Origin: Flavobacterium sp. 11
Lineage (GTDB): Bacteria > Bacteroidota > Bacteroidia > Flavobacteriales > Flavobacteriaceae
Assembly (NCBI RefSeq): GCF_002754315.1
Contig: NZ_PEFE01000001.1
Span: forward strand, 868,001-932,000
Length of the DNA stretch: 64,000 nt
Reading direction: 5' to 3'
Under the pieces are notes generated by a model. The model ran no database searches. It was not told the origin of the DNA and saw nothing but the letters and a program-made list of their open reading frames with translations. Shown one piece after another: positions 26,846 to 35,569 of this stretch (position 1 is the stretch's first letter; each line of letters starts with the position of its first letter). The translations under genes and the position numbers were made by a program.

Positions 26846-27559
26846 TTACACATGAATAATCTCGTCCTCAATTAACAATTCTTCCCTGCGTAATCTCAAG
26901 AAAATCTGTGCCACGGCAATGGTATCTTTCTCGCAATAGGTTACGATTCTATCAATATCCTTGTCTACATAAAACACATGCCCTACTTGACTGCCGTCGA
27001 TGTCGCCTTTTGGAGAAGGGATTCCAAGGACTTTACACATCAATTTTAAAGAAGTAAAATGTTTGTAATCTCCAAATTTCCATAATTCCAAAGTGTCCAA
27101 ATGCGGAATTTCCCATGGTTTTTTTCCAAATAAATTCAACTTGTTAGGAATGGCAATTTGATTGATAATCATGCGTCGGGCAAGGAATGGAATATCGAAT
27201 TCCTTGGCATTGTGCCCACACAAAACATGTTGTGGCTGATTGAAATGATTGTTCAGCAAATTATTGAAATCGAGCAATATTTTCTTTTCTTCTCCAAAAA
27301 AAGAAGTCACCCTAAAATTCCGAATATCCCCTTTGATGGTAAAATAACCCACTGAAATACAAACAATTTTACCAAACTCGGCCCAAATTCCCGCACGGTC
27401 ATAGAAATCTTCAGGCGTGTATTCGTCTTTGCGCTGGTATTGGGTTTTGTGCTCCCAAAGGTCTTTCATTTCAGCATCTAATGCATTAAAATCTTCGGCT
27501 TCCGGAACGGTTTCTATATCGAGGAACAGAATGTTATTGAGGTTTATTTTTTCTATCAT
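26846..27559 (-). CDS. Predicted 3'-5' exonuclease (DnaQ-like, PolB-exo2 type)
   Basis: A 237-aa cytoplasmic RNase H-fold nuclease. The three exonuclease motifs are present: FLDIETVPE (Exo I), GHNAKEFDIPFL (Exo II) and YCEKDT (Exo III), so the four acidic metal ligands are kept. Families of this type (PF10108) are stand-alone proofreading-like exonucleases, sometimes loosely labelled as polysaccharide-related. Its substrate is unknown. It stands ahead of the SpmA/SpmB-like gene. Confidence 0.88.
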   Translation of the reverse strand: MIEKINLNNILFLDIETVPEAEDFNALDAEMKDLWEHKTQYQRKDEYTPEDFYDRAGIWAEFGKIVCISVGYFTIKGDIRNFRVTSFFGEEKKILLDFNNLLNNHFNQPQHVLCGHNAKEFDIPFLARRMIINQIAIPNKLNLFGKKPWEIPHLDTLELWKFGDYKHFTSLKLMCKVLGIPSPKGDIDGSQVGHVFYVDKDIDRIVTYCEKDTIAVAQIFLRLRREELLIEDEIIHV

Positions 27560-27582
27560 CAGCTAGATTGGTTAGATTTTTT

Positions 27583-27718
27583 GACTTCTTAGATTTTTAG
27601 ATTAAATACAAAAACCTAAATTAGTAAACTTGATTGATTTTTTTGAATCTGAGACAATCTAAATTTCTAAAAATCAAAGAAATCTAATGTGTCTAACCTT
27701 CTAAAAATCTAAGAAGTC
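27583..27718. repeat. Spacer with a perfect 19-bp inverted repeat and TCTAA words
   Basis: GACTTCTTAGATTTTTAGA at 27583-27601 is the exact reverse complement of 27700-27718. The 98 bp between them contain further partial copies (for example TTTCTAAAAATCAAAGAAATCTAA). It fills the space between the exonuclease and alkyltransferase genes. Confidence 0.75.
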
Positions 27719-27723
27719 TATTT

Positions 27724-28194
27724 TTAAAAAAGACTTTGTTGTGTGGTTGGATTCTCATGTTCCAACAACCATTTTTTGCGCCATAAACCACCCGCATATC
27801 CTGTTAAGGAACCATCTGTACCAATGACCCTGTGACATGGAACGACAATCCAAAGCGGGTTTTTCCCATTAGCAGAAGCCACAGCTCGAATAGCTTTGAC
27901 ATCGCCCAGTTTTTTGGATAAATCCATATAGCTACAGGTTTTCCCAAATGGAATTTCGAGCAATCCTTTCCAGACTTTTTGTTGGAATTCAGTACCTTTT
28001 GGATTCATTGCAAAGTCAAAATCGGTTCGTTTCCCTTCAAAATAATCGTTGAGTTGCGTAACGGCTTCTTGCACAACAGCAGGAATTGTAGTTGAAATTT
28101 CACCTTCATCCGAAACTGAAATTACAGATATTCCATTTTCATCACCAATGATTGTAGCGATTCCTAAAGGTGTTTTGATGTATGCTGTTTCCAT
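27724..28194 (-). CDS. ogt: Methylated-DNA-protein cysteine methyltransferase
   Basis: A suicide DNA repair enzyme that takes alkyl groups from O6-alkylguanine onto its own cysteine. The active site is IVVPCHRV (C120), and the helix-turn-helix and the arginine-finger segment (MDLSKKLGDVKAIRAVASANGKNP, broken by variable positions) precede it. The length of 156 aa and the absence of an AraC-like Ada domain fit the short Ogt type. The N-terminal domain is small. It is a single gene on the minus strand, upstream of the 27.6-kb inverted repeat. Confidence 0.94.
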   Translation of the reverse strand: METAYIKTPLGIATIIGDENGISVISVSDEGEISTTIPAVVQEAVTQLNDYFEGKRTDFDFAMNPKGTEFQQKVWKGLLEIPFGKTCSYMDLSKKLGDVKAIRAVASANGKNPLWIVVPCHRVIGTDGSLTGYAGGLWRKKWLLEHENPTTQQSLF

Positions 28195-28280
28195 ATTTTA
28201 AAGATAAAAAAATTAACCACATTGTTTCTAAAGAAGCAAGAAAGTTCAGAAATAAATACGCTCAAACAGTTTTAGACATA

Positions 28281-28310
28281 AAAAAAAACCATTCGCAGAG
28301 ACGAATGGTT
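28281..28310 (-). terminator. Rho-independent terminator of the hemA-to-cytochrome operon
   Basis: On the minus strand AACCATTCG (28310-28302), a six-base loop, CGAATGGTT (28295-28287) and a run of eight or more T. It closes the leftward heme operon. Confidence 0.85.
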
Positions 28311-28318
28311 CTTGTATT

Positions 28319-28442
28319 TTAGCCCCGATAGCAGCGACATCTCCCGATTTAGAAAAACAAGACTTTTTAGCCGTAGTTTTTATTTATCGGGAATACAGCG
28401 TAGAGCGGGATTAGCTCCAGATACTGAAACAAGTTCAGTATA
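28319..28442 (-). repeat. 3'-end intergenic element, copy 3 (behind the cytochrome gene)
   Basis: Read on the minus strand it starts two bases behind the cytochrome stop codon: TACTGAA / TTCAGTA mini-hairpin, then ATCTGGAGCTAATCCCGCT, CGCTGTATTCCCGAT, a long variable loop, ATCGGGAGATGTCGCTGC and TATCGGGGCT. The TCCCGAT arms (28342-28348, 28386-28392) form the variable hairpin. Same blocks, same order and same orientation to the gene as copies 1 and 2. Confidence 0.78.
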
Positions 28443-28444
28443 AA

Positions 28445-28831
28445 TTATTTCAAATTTGAATATACGTAAGCTTCTAAGGCTTTCAATTCGCCATCAGACA
28501 TAGCTTTTGTAACGGCGAAGTTTGTTTTCATAACTTCATACTGGCTTGGGTCAACAATAGGCTCACCTTCACCTTTTAAAAACGTTACGATGCTTGCGTT
28601 TTTATCTTTATAAATCTTAGCAATATCCTGCAGACTTGGTCCTATCACTTTCTTGTCTACTTGATGACAGGCAACACAATTTCCTTTACCTTTGAAAATT
28701 TCTTCTCCTAATTCCTCTGGAGTTTGCGCAACTTCTTCGGTAGTGGTTGGGTATAAAGGTTCTTTTTTGACTTCTTCTTTTTTACAAGAAGCAAGGGCTA
28801 AAACGGCAAATAAAAACAACGTCTTTCTCAT
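28445..28831 (-). CDS. Small lipoprotein cytochrome c
   Basis: A 128-aa periplasmic, membrane-anchored mono-heme cytochrome. The lipobox LALASC gives C16 as lipid anchor. The heme site is CVACH (C52, C55, H56), and a Met in the C-terminal half (EVMKTNF or KAMSDGE) is the likely sixth ligand. The proline- and glutamate-rich linker at 20-40 holds the domain away from the membrane. It is the last gene of the operon that makes heme, 37 bp behind the DinB-like gene, and its partner oxidase or reductase is not in the window. Confidence 0.92.
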   Translation of the reverse strand: MRKTLFLFAVLALASCKKEEVKKEPLYPTTTEEVAQTPEELGEEIFKGKGNCVACHQVDKKVIGPSLQDIAKIYKDKNASIVTFLKGEGEPIVDPSQYEVMKTNFAVTKAMSDGELKALEAYVYSNLK

Positions 28832-28868
28832 GTTAATTTCTTTAATTGTAAGTATCTAAATTGCAAAA

Positions 28869-29378
28869 TTACCAACCAACATACTTGGGTGGTTGAATTC
28901 CATTCAGGTTCAAATATACTAAAATTTGCGCTCTGTGATGGGTAACATGATCTTGCATCAAGTTGAGTATTTGTAATTTTGATTTTGGGCCAGCAAAAAA
29001 ATCTACTTTTTGCGACAGTTCAATATCATTAGTTTTTTGTACAAATGCCTTTGCTTTATCAAAAGAGGCTTTTATTTCTTGGATCATTTGCGCTTTTGAA
29101 AGTCCTTTTACCGCTTCTTTTTTCACATATTTCTCGCCCGAAAAATGCGTTGTGCCCAACCAATTCATGTTGTCTTGTATGTGAAATAATTGTTCTCTAA
29201 ACGACATTTCACGTTCAGCTGGCTTGTAATCATATTTATCTTCCGGCATAGCTTCTGCAACGGCTACTAAATAATCTTTGGAATTATCCCATTTTTCGAT
29301 GAAAGTGGAAACCACCTCAACTTGTGCAAAAATGTTATTGGACAGCAATAAAACCGCTATTATTAAATATTTTTTCAT
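28869..29378 (-). CDS. Exported DinB-fold protein
   Basis: A 169-aa four-helix DinB-like protein with an N-terminal signal peptide (MKKYLIIAVLLLSNNIFAQ). The helix bundle keeps likely metal-binding histidines: QLFHIQDN in helix 2 and DHVTHHRAQ in helix 4. DinB-fold proteins are mostly cytoplasmic thiol-dependent transferases, so a secreted one is less usual, and its substrate is unknown. It starts 2 bp behind hemB, so it is translated with the heme genes. Confidence 0.85.
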   Translation of the reverse strand: MKKYLIIAVLLLSNNIFAQVEVVSTFIEKWDNSKDYLVAVAEAMPEDKYDYKPAEREMSFREQLFHIQDNMNWLGTTHFSGEKYVKKEAVKGLSKAQMIQEIKASFDKAKAFVQKTNDIELSQKVDFFAGPKSKLQILNLMQDHVTHHRAQILVYLNLNGIQPPKYVGW

Positions 29379-29380
29379 TT

Positions 29381-30373
29381 CTATTTATTTAAAAGTATTG
29401 CAGCTTCTTTAGCAAAATAAGTCGAAATTAAACTGGCTCCAGCCCGTTTGATACACATTAATTGTTCCATCATAATTTTATCGTGATCCAGCCAACCTCT
29501 TTCGGCTGCGGCCTTGATCATCGCATATTCTCCCGAAACATGGTATACCGTTACCGGAACATTTACGGCGTTTTTGACTTCGCGAACGATGTCTAAATAC
29601 GCAATTCCGGGTTTTACCATAACCATATCAGCGCCTTCTTCCACGTCCCACAACGCTTCTTTGATGGCTTCGATACGATTCGCATAATCCATTTGATAGG
29701 TTTTCTTGTCTTTTGGAATTTCAATGGCATCAACAGGAGCGCTGTCTAACGCATCACGAAATGGTCCGTAAAATGCAGAAGCGTATTTAGCAGAATAACT
29801 CATGATGCCCACATTATGAAAACCAGCAGCGTCAAGACCTTCACGCAAACGCAACACGCGTCCGTCCATCATGTCCGATGGCGCTACAAAATCGGCACCC
29901 GCTTGCGCATGAGAAACAGCCATTTTCACCAAAGCTGCATTCGTCGAATCATTTTCTACATCTCCATTTGCAATGATTCCGTCATGTCCATAAATAGAAT
30001 AGGGGTCTAAAGCTACATCAGGCATTACAATCATTTCCGGACAAGCGACTTTGATGGCACGAATGGCATTTTGCATTAATCCGTTTGGATTCCAAGCTTC
30101 TTTCCCTGTATTGTCTTTTAAATTTTCACTGACTTTTACATAAATATTCACCGCACGAATGCCTAAATCGAATAATTCATGGATTTCTTTTACCGTTAAA
30201 TCAATCGAACGACGAAATATGCCTGGCATGGACGCAATTTCTACTTGATAATTTTCTCCCTCAGCAATAAACATAGGAAACATAAAATCCGCTGGACTTA
30301 AACTGGTTTCACGAACCAAACTTCTTATGGATTCGTTTGTTCTTAATCTTCTGCCTCTGTGTAATGGGAACAT
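29381..30373 (-). CDS. hemB: Delta-aminolevulinic acid dehydratase (porphobilinogen synthase)
   Basis: Condenses two aminolevulinate molecules to porphobilinogen. The 330-aa protein has the two active-site lysine segments (SYSAKYASAFYGPF and MVKPGIAYLD) and the C-terminal AAERGWLD helix. Where zinc enzymes have three cysteines, this one has DVALDPYSIYGHDGI (119-133) with aspartates and no cysteine, the pattern of zinc-independent, Mg-using enzymes such as that of Pseudomonas. It lies 80 bp behind hemF in a spacer of TTTAAA words. Confidence 0.97.
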   Translation of the reverse strand: MFPLHRGRRLRTNESIRSLVRETSLSPADFMFPMFIAEGENYQVEIASMPGIFRRSIDLTVKEIHELFDLGIRAVNIYVKVSENLKDNTGKEAWNPNGLMQNAIRAIKVACPEMIVMPDVALDPYSIYGHDGIIANGDVENDSTNAALVKMAVSHAQAGADFVAPSDMMDGRVLRLREGLDAAGFHNVGIMSYSAKYASAFYGPFRDALDSAPVDAIEIPKDKKTYQMDYANRIEAIKEALWDVEEGADMVMVKPGIAYLDIVREVKNAVNVPVTVYHVSGEYAMIKAAAERGWLDHDKIMMEQLMCIKRAGASLISTYFAKEAAILLNK

Positions 30374-30453
30374 ATATTTTCGTTTAAAGTTTCAGGTTTA
30401 AAAGTTTAAAGTTAAACCCATTTAAAATTTAAAATTCAGAATTTAAAATAAAC

Positions 30454-31368
30454 CTAAAGCCAATCTCTTGGATTCTCTAATACGTTTATTAATTTTTCTT
30501 CTTCGCTTCCAGCTTCTGCATGATGGTCGTATACCCATTGCACATGTGGCGGCAAACTCATCAGAATACTTTCGATTCTTCCGTTGGTTTTTAGACCAAA
30601 TAAAGTGCCTTTGTCATGCACCAAATTAAACTCCACATAACGACCACGACGAATTTCCTGCCACGTTCTTTGTTCTGGAGTATACAGTAAATCTTTTCTC
30701 TTTTCTACAATTGGAACATACGCTTGGAGGAAGCTATTCCCCACTTCTGAAACGAAATCAAACCAGTTTTGCATACTCATGTCATCGGTTGCTTTGCAAT
30801 AATCGAAAAACAATCCGCCAATTCCGCGGGCTTCATTTCGGTGCGCATTCCAGAAATAGGCATCGCATTGTTTCTTGTATTTTGGATAAAACTCCGGATT
30901 ATGTTTGTCGCAGGCGGTTTTACAGGTTTGATGAAAATGAATCGCATCTTCTTCAAACAGATAATACGGTGTTAAATCCTGCCCACCACCAAACCATTGT
31001 TGAATTACGTTTCCGTTCTCATCGTACATTTCGAAATAACGCCAGTTCGCATGAACGGTTGGTGTCATTGGGTTTTTTGGATGCAATACCAAACTCAGTC
31101 CGCAGGCAAAAAAATCAGCTTCACCTACATTGAACATCTTTTGCATGGCTTCGGGTAATTTCCCGTGTACTGCCGAAATATTAACGCCGCCTTTTTCGAA
31201 AACTCCCGACCCTTCGGGACCGTTTTCAATCACGCGGGTTCTTCCTCCTCCACCTTCCGGACGTTCCCAAAGGTCTTCACGGAATTTGGCTTGACCTTCA
31301 ACTGCTTCCAATCCTTTACAGATTTGGTCTTGAAGGTTTTGTATGTAAGAATAAAATTGTTCTTTCAT
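30454..31368 (-). CDS. hemF: Oxygen-dependent coproporphyrinogen III oxidase
   Basis: Decarboxylates coproporphyrinogen III to protoporphyrinogen IX using O2, in the cytoplasm. The 304-aa protein has the family signatures HPKNPMTPTVHANWRYFE and WFGGGQDLTPYYL, and RRGRYVEFNLVHDKGT near the C-terminus. The presence of the oxygen-dependent form here implies aerobic heme synthesis; no hemN lies in the window. The spacer to hemE contains a 10-bp inverted repeat. Confidence 0.97.
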   Translation of the reverse strand: MKEQFYSYIQNLQDQICKGLEAVEGQAKFREDLWERPEGGGGRTRVIENGPEGSGVFEKGGVNISAVHGKLPEAMQKMFNVGEADFFACGLSLVLHPKNPMTPTVHANWRYFEMYDENGNVIQQWFGGGQDLTPYYLFEEDAIHFHQTCKTACDKHNPEFYPKYKKQCDAYFWNAHRNEARGIGGLFFDYCKATDDMSMQNWFDFVSEVGNSFLQAYVPIVEKRKDLLYTPEQRTWQEIRRGRYVEFNLVHDKGTLFGLKTNGRIESILMSLPPHVQWVYDHHAEAGSEEEKLINVLENPRDWL

Positions 31369-31376
31369 TATAAATT

Positions 31377-31422
31377 AGTTTTCAGTAATGATTTTCAGCT
31401 ACAAAAATGGAAACTGAAAACT
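31377..31422. repeat. Inverted repeat between hemE and hemF
   Basis: AGTTTTCAGT at 31377-31386 pairs perfectly with ACTGAAAACT at 31413-31422 across a 26-base loop. No T tract follows on either strand, so it is not a standard terminator. Confidence 0.6.
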
Positions 31423-31436
31423 TTGACTGTGACTGA

Positions 31437-32462
31437 CTACTGATTGTATTCCTTCACGGCATCAATAAATGCTTTTGCGTGATCCACAGGAATATTTGGT
31501 AAAATTCCGTGACCTAAATTCACGATGTATTTGTCTTTTCCGAATTCGTCAATCATTTCGTGTACCATTTTCTTAATCACCGGAATTGGAGACAACAATC
31601 TGGAAGGATCAAAATTTCCTTGTAATGTGATATTTCCACCAGACAAGTATCTTGCATTTCTTGGAGAACAAGTCCAATCAACACCTAACGCTGATGCTCT
31701 ACTTTTCCCCATTTCGCCTAATGCGAACCAACATCCTTTTCCGAAAACGATAACCGGTGCATCATCAGCCAAAGCCTCAATGATTTGGTTGATGTATTTC
31801 CAAGAGAATTCCTGATAATCAACTGGAGACAACATTCCGCCCCAAGAGTCAAAAATTTGAACGGCATTTACTCCCGCTTTTACTTTTTCTTTTAAATATA
31901 AAATAGTGGTATCGGTGATTTTTTGCAATAAAACATGCGCTGCTTCTGGATGTTGGAAACAAAATCCCTTGGCCATATCAAAACTTTTAGAACCTTTCCC
32001 TTCTACTGCATAACACATAATTGTCCAAGGAGAACCTGCAAAACCAATTAACGGCACCTCATCATTCAACATTTCCTTAGTCAATTTTATAGCTTCAAAA
32101 ACATACCCCAAAGTTTCGTGAACGTCTGGAACAATTACCTTTTCCACATCCTGAATCGTACGAATAGGATTTGGTAAAAACGGACCAAAATTTTCTTTCA
32201 TCAACACTTCAATTCCCATTGCTTGCGGAATTACCAAAATATCCGAAAACAAAATCGCAGCATCCGGTGCAATTCTTCTTATTGGTTGTACAGTAATTTC
32301 AGCAGCTAATTCTGGAGTTTGACAACGGGTGAAGAAATCATATTTATCACGCAAAGCGATGAATTCCGGCAAATATCTTCCGGCTTGACGCATCATCCAA
32401 ACTGGTGGACGTTGTACTGTTTCTCCTTTTAGTGCTCTTAAAAATAGGTCGTTCTTAATCAT
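31437..32462 (-). CDS. hemE: Uroporphyrinogen decarboxylase
   Basis: Removes four carboxyl groups from uroporphyrinogen III to give coproporphyrinogen III. I start at ATG 32462 ([14 protein letters not shown]), which fits the family and leaves 22 bp after hemD; the longer frame to 32525 would run into hemD. Signatures: [16 protein letters not shown] at about 20-35, the Asp of LFSDILVIP, and [12 protein letters not shown]. The 341-aa length is normal. Confidence 0.96.
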   Translation of the reverse strand: MIKNDLFLRALKGETVQRPPVWMMRQAGRYLPEFIALRDKYDFFTRCQTPELAAEITVQPIRRIAPDAAILFSDILVIPQAMGIEVLMKENFGPFLPNPIRTIQDVEKVIVPDVHETLGYVFEAIKLTKEMLNDEVPLIGFAGSPWTIMCYAVEGKGSKSFDMAKGFCFQHPEAAHVLLQKITDTTILYLKEKVKAGVNAVQIFDSWGGMLSPVDYQEFSWKYINQIIEALADDAPVIVFGKGCWFALGEMGKSRASALGVDWTCSPRNARYLSGGNITLQGNFDPSRLLSPIPVIKKMVHEMIDEFGKDKYIVNLGHGILPNIPVDHAKAFIDAVKEYNQ

Positions 32463-32484
32463 GTATTTAAATTTTAGCAGATTG

Positions 32485-33168
32485 CTAGATGCTTTCCATT
32501 TTATAATATTCAATAACTTCCTCAATCACCTCTTCGATAGTTGGTGTTTCGGCAATTACGATGTTTTTAATTTTCTTTATTTCTAATGCTGATGCTGTAG
32601 TAGTGCCTATGCAAAAACAAACTTCATTCTTGATTTTATTATTTGTCAAATAACTTTCAACGCCAGATGGACTAAAAAATAGAATTCCGTCAAATTTTTC
32701 TTGGTCTGATATTTTAAAAGGCGCAAGCGCTGTTTGATACACTTCAATTTCATTAAAAGTTATTCCTGCGCTTTTTAATGCTTCTGGCAACGTTTCTTTA
32801 CGCAAATTTCCGCTCAAAAAAGTATAGCTTTCCTTATTGTAAATCAAAGTGATTATTTCAGCTAATTCAGAGGCGTAATCCAAATAAACATCGACTGTAA
32901 AGCCATGCAATTCGAGTAATTCCTTGGTTTTAATACCGACACAAAAAACATGTTTACTCTTTAAAACTTCCCAACCGTTTTGTTCTATCAAACTTAAAAC
33001 AGCATTTTGGCTACTAAAAATCAAGTTGTTGTTGATTGTTTTCAGTTCAAAAAGGTTGTTTTTGATTTCGATGAAATCTTGTTCTAAAAGATCAAAATTA
33101 GCATCAAGAAATACTTGTCTTTGTTCTGCTGACAATGTTTTGGTGGATAAAATGCTTGTTTGACTCAT
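32485..33168 (-). CDS. hemD: Uroporphyrinogen-III synthase
   Basis: Closes hydroxymethylbilane to uroporphyrinogen III with inversion of ring D. HemD sequences are poorly conserved, but the two-lobed pattern is visible: a region with [12 protein letters not shown] at about 48-60 and a second lobe with [14 protein letters not shown] and [10 protein letters not shown] at about 160-195. The position between hemC and hemE settles the call. The start shares one base with the hemC stop codon. 227 aa. Confidence 0.93.
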   Translation of the reverse strand: MSQTSILSTKTLSAEQRQVFLDANFDLLEQDFIEIKNNLFELKTINNNLIFSSQNAVLSLIEQNGWEVLKSKHVFCVGIKTKELLELHGFTVDVYLDYASELAEIITLIYNKESYTFLSGNLRKETLPEALKSAGITFNEIEVYQTALAPFKISDQEKFDGILFFSPSGVESYLTNNKIKNEVCFCIGTTTASALEIKKIKNIVIAETPTIEEVIEEVIEYYKMESI

Positions 33169-34085
33169 TATTTTTTCAAATTAATTTTAATTGCTGTCAT
33201 CAATTCTGCTCCGCCATTTTCTAAAATTTCTTTGGCACAATAAAAGCCTAATTTCTTCCATTCTTGCATAGGAACGGTTTTTTCGATTTCGATTTTTTGC
33301 TTCCCATCGATAGAAAACAGAACGCCTTTAAACAAAATATCATCTTCTACAAAAACTGCTAAAGCGCCAATTGGTGCCGTACAACCGCCTTCGAGGGTTT
33401 TTAAAAACTGTCTTTCGATATGTGTGCAAACTTCAGTATCAATATCGTTAAGTTCGTTTAGCGCTTGTCTGCAAAATTCATCATTTGCCATCGCAACAAC
33501 AACCATAGCACCTTGAGCCGGCGCTGGAATCATCCAATCCAAATCGATATAATTAGACGGTTTCAAGTTAATTCTTTCTAATCCTGCTGCTGCAAAAACA
33601 GCTCCGTTCCAATCGCTGTCCTGCAATTTTTGCATTCTCGTGTTGACGTTTCCACGCAAATCCACTACTTTGTGATTGGGATATTTATTTAACCATTGAG
33701 CTTGACGACGCAAACTTCCTGTGGCAATTGTACCTTCCCCATTAAGAAAATCAAGGTTTCCTTTGTGTACTAAAATATCCAAAGTATTCGCTCTTTCCAG
33801 AACAGCCGCTTGTACAATTCCTATTGGCAAAGCCGTAGGGACATCTTTCATGGAATGCACCGCAATATCAACATCGCCATTTATCATAGCGATATCCAGT
33901 GTTTTAGTAAAAATTCCTGTGATTCCTAATTCGTAAAGTGGTTTATCAAGAATGATATCTCCTTGCGATTTTACCGCTATAATTTCGGTTTTATAGCCTA
34001 AATCATTTAGTTTTTTTTCGACAGTATGGGCTTGCCAAAGCGCGAGTTCACTATCGCGGGTTCCTATGCGTATAATTTTGCTCAT
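33168..34085 (-). CDS. hemC: Hydroxymethylbilane synthase (porphobilinogen deaminase)
   Basis: Polymerises four porphobilinogen units. The 305-aa protein shows IRIGTRDSELALWQAH at the N-terminus, the substrate segment VHSMKDVPT, ATGSLRRQAQW and the cysteine that carries the dipyrromethane cofactor in EGGCTAPIGA. It overlaps hemA and hemD by one base at either end, so the three are translationally coupled. Confidence 0.97.
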   Translation of the reverse strand: MSKIIRIGTRDSELALWQAHTVEKKLNDLGYKTEIIAVKSQGDIILDKPLYELGITGIFTKTLDIAMINGDVDIAVHSMKDVPTALPIGIVQAAVLERANTLDILVHKGNLDFLNGEGTIATGSLRRQAQWLNKYPNHKVVDLRGNVNTRMQKLQDSDWNGAVFAAAGLERINLKPSNYIDLDWMIPAPAQGAMVVVAMANDEFCRQALNELNDIDTEVCTHIERQFLKTLEGGCTAPIGALAVFVEDDILFKGVLFSIDGKQKIEIEKTVPMQEWKKLGFYCAKEILENGGAELMTAIKINLKK

Positions 34086-35341
34086 TATTTTGTAGTCGCT
34101 CCTATTTTGAAAACTTTCTCAATCCATTCAATACTTTCATCCACCATAGTATCATCATCTTTCAAATGATTAGCGAAATGAGTTGTTATTTTTTGGATAA
34201 TTCTGTTGCTGATTATTTCGGCTTGCTCTTCATTAAAATTTGAAATTTTCTTGCTTTGAAAATCCAATTCGGATGTTTTTATCGCATTCAATTTTGCTTT
34301 TAAAGCATTGATTGTCGGCGCAAATTTTCTGCCTTTGGTCCACGTAATAAATTCCTCTTTTATTTCTTCGATGATTGCTTCAGCAGCAGGAATGTGTTTT
34401 TTTCTATTTTCTAAAGTTTCATCTGTTAGTTGTGACAAATAATCCATGTGAATCAGCGTAACACCTTCTATTTCTTCCACATTTTCATGGACATTTTTCG
34501 GAATTGATAAATCCAAAATCAACATTGGTTTTTTCAAATTCAGAATCGCTTTGTCAATAGTAGGGTTTTGTGCGCCGGTTGCTACCACAACAACATCTGC
34601 TTTTTGTAGTTCCAAATGCAGTTCAGAATAATCTTTTACGATTAAATTCAATTTCCCAGCTAATTTTTCTGCTTTCTCTTTGGTTCTGTTAATTAGCGTA
34701 ATATGTTCGTTTTTAGTATGTTTTACTAAATTTTCACACGTATTTCTACCAATTTTTCCGGTACCAAACAAGAGAATGTTTTTGTTTCCAATGTCTTCTA
34801 CATTCTTGAAAATATATTGAACCGCGGCAAAAGAAACCGAAGTAGCGCCTGAGCTAATCTCTGTATCGGTTTTTATTTTTTTACTGGCTTGGATAACGGC
34901 ATTCACCAATCGTTCCATAAAAGCATTGGCTAAACCCAATGATTTTGATTGGGAAAAAGAATTTCTTATTTGTGCTATAATTTCGAAATCACCCAGAATC
35001 TGACTGTCTAAACCCGTTCCTACACGAAACAAGTGACTAATCGCTTCTTGATTTTTATAGACAAAACCTACCTTTTGAAATGATTCAACAGAGCCTTGAC
35101 TATTCTCACAAATTAATTTGATTAATTGAAACGGATGTTCCGCATAACCGTAAATTTCAGTACGGTTGCAGGTAGAAGTGACTATTAAACTCTCTATTCC
35201 TTCATTCTTAGCTTGTTCCAGCAAACGCGTTTTTGCAGCAGCGTCTAAACTAAACTTACCTCTAATCTCAGCATCTGCTTTTTTATAGCTTAATCCAACT
35301 GCGTAAAAATAGTGATGCTTTGATGTGTTATTGTTTTCCAT
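34085..35341 (-). CDS. hemA: Glutamyl-tRNA reductase
   Basis: The first committed step of C5-type heme synthesis: reduces glutamyl-tRNA to glutamate-1-semialdehyde with NADPH. 418 aa. Nucleophile C58 in TSTCNRTEIYGY; then the GLDSQILGDFEI segment, the dinucleotide-binding LLFGTGKIGRNTCENL, and a C-terminal dimerisation helix. It is the first gene of the leftward operon. The partner aminotransferase HemL is not in the window. The divergent AraC-type gene, 228 bp away, may control it. Confidence 0.97.
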   Translation of the reverse strand: MENNNTSKHHYFYAVGLSYKKADAEIRGKFSLDAAAKTRLLEQAKNEGIESLIVTSTCNRTEIYGYAEHPFQLIKLICENSQGSVESFQKVGFVYKNQEAISHLFRVGTGLDSQILGDFEIIAQIRNSFSQSKSLGLANAFMERLVNAVIQASKKIKTDTEISSGATSVSFAAVQYIFKNVEDIGNKNILLFGTGKIGRNTCENLVKHTKNEHITLINRTKEKAEKLAGKLNLIVKDYSELHLELQKADVVVVATGAQNPTIDKAILNLKKPMLILDLSIPKNVHENVEEIEGVTLIHMDYLSQLTDETLENRKKHIPAAEAIIEEIKEEFITWTKGRKFAPTINALKAKLNAIKTSELDFQSKKISNFNEEQAEIISNRIIQKITTHFANHLKDDDTMVDESIEWIEKVFKIGATTK

Positions 35342-35443
35342 ATTTGCACTTTTCCAGAAAGTGGAACAAAATTATCACTATAGTATTTATAAAAGTAACG
35401 CTAGAAGTTCTTTTTGTATCGCTAAGTGATTTTTTAGTTCCAA

Positions 35444-35476
35444 TTGCTTATTTTATTGTAAAAAATTCTATTTTTG
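35444..35476 (+). promoter_or_regulatory. Candidate promoter of the AraC-type gene
   Basis: TTG at 35444-35446, 22 bp, then TATTTTTG at 35469-35476, matching TAnnTTTG. For the divergent hemA gene a reverse -7 box TAATTTTG lies at 35374-35367 without a clear -33 partner. Confidence 0.4.
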
Positions 35477-35569
35477 TAGTGAAATCAAGTTGTTTGAATC
35501 ATCCTATTTAGAGCTATTCTAAATAAAAGAGTCTGATAAATATCATTTTCATATTAAAAAAATATCGCT

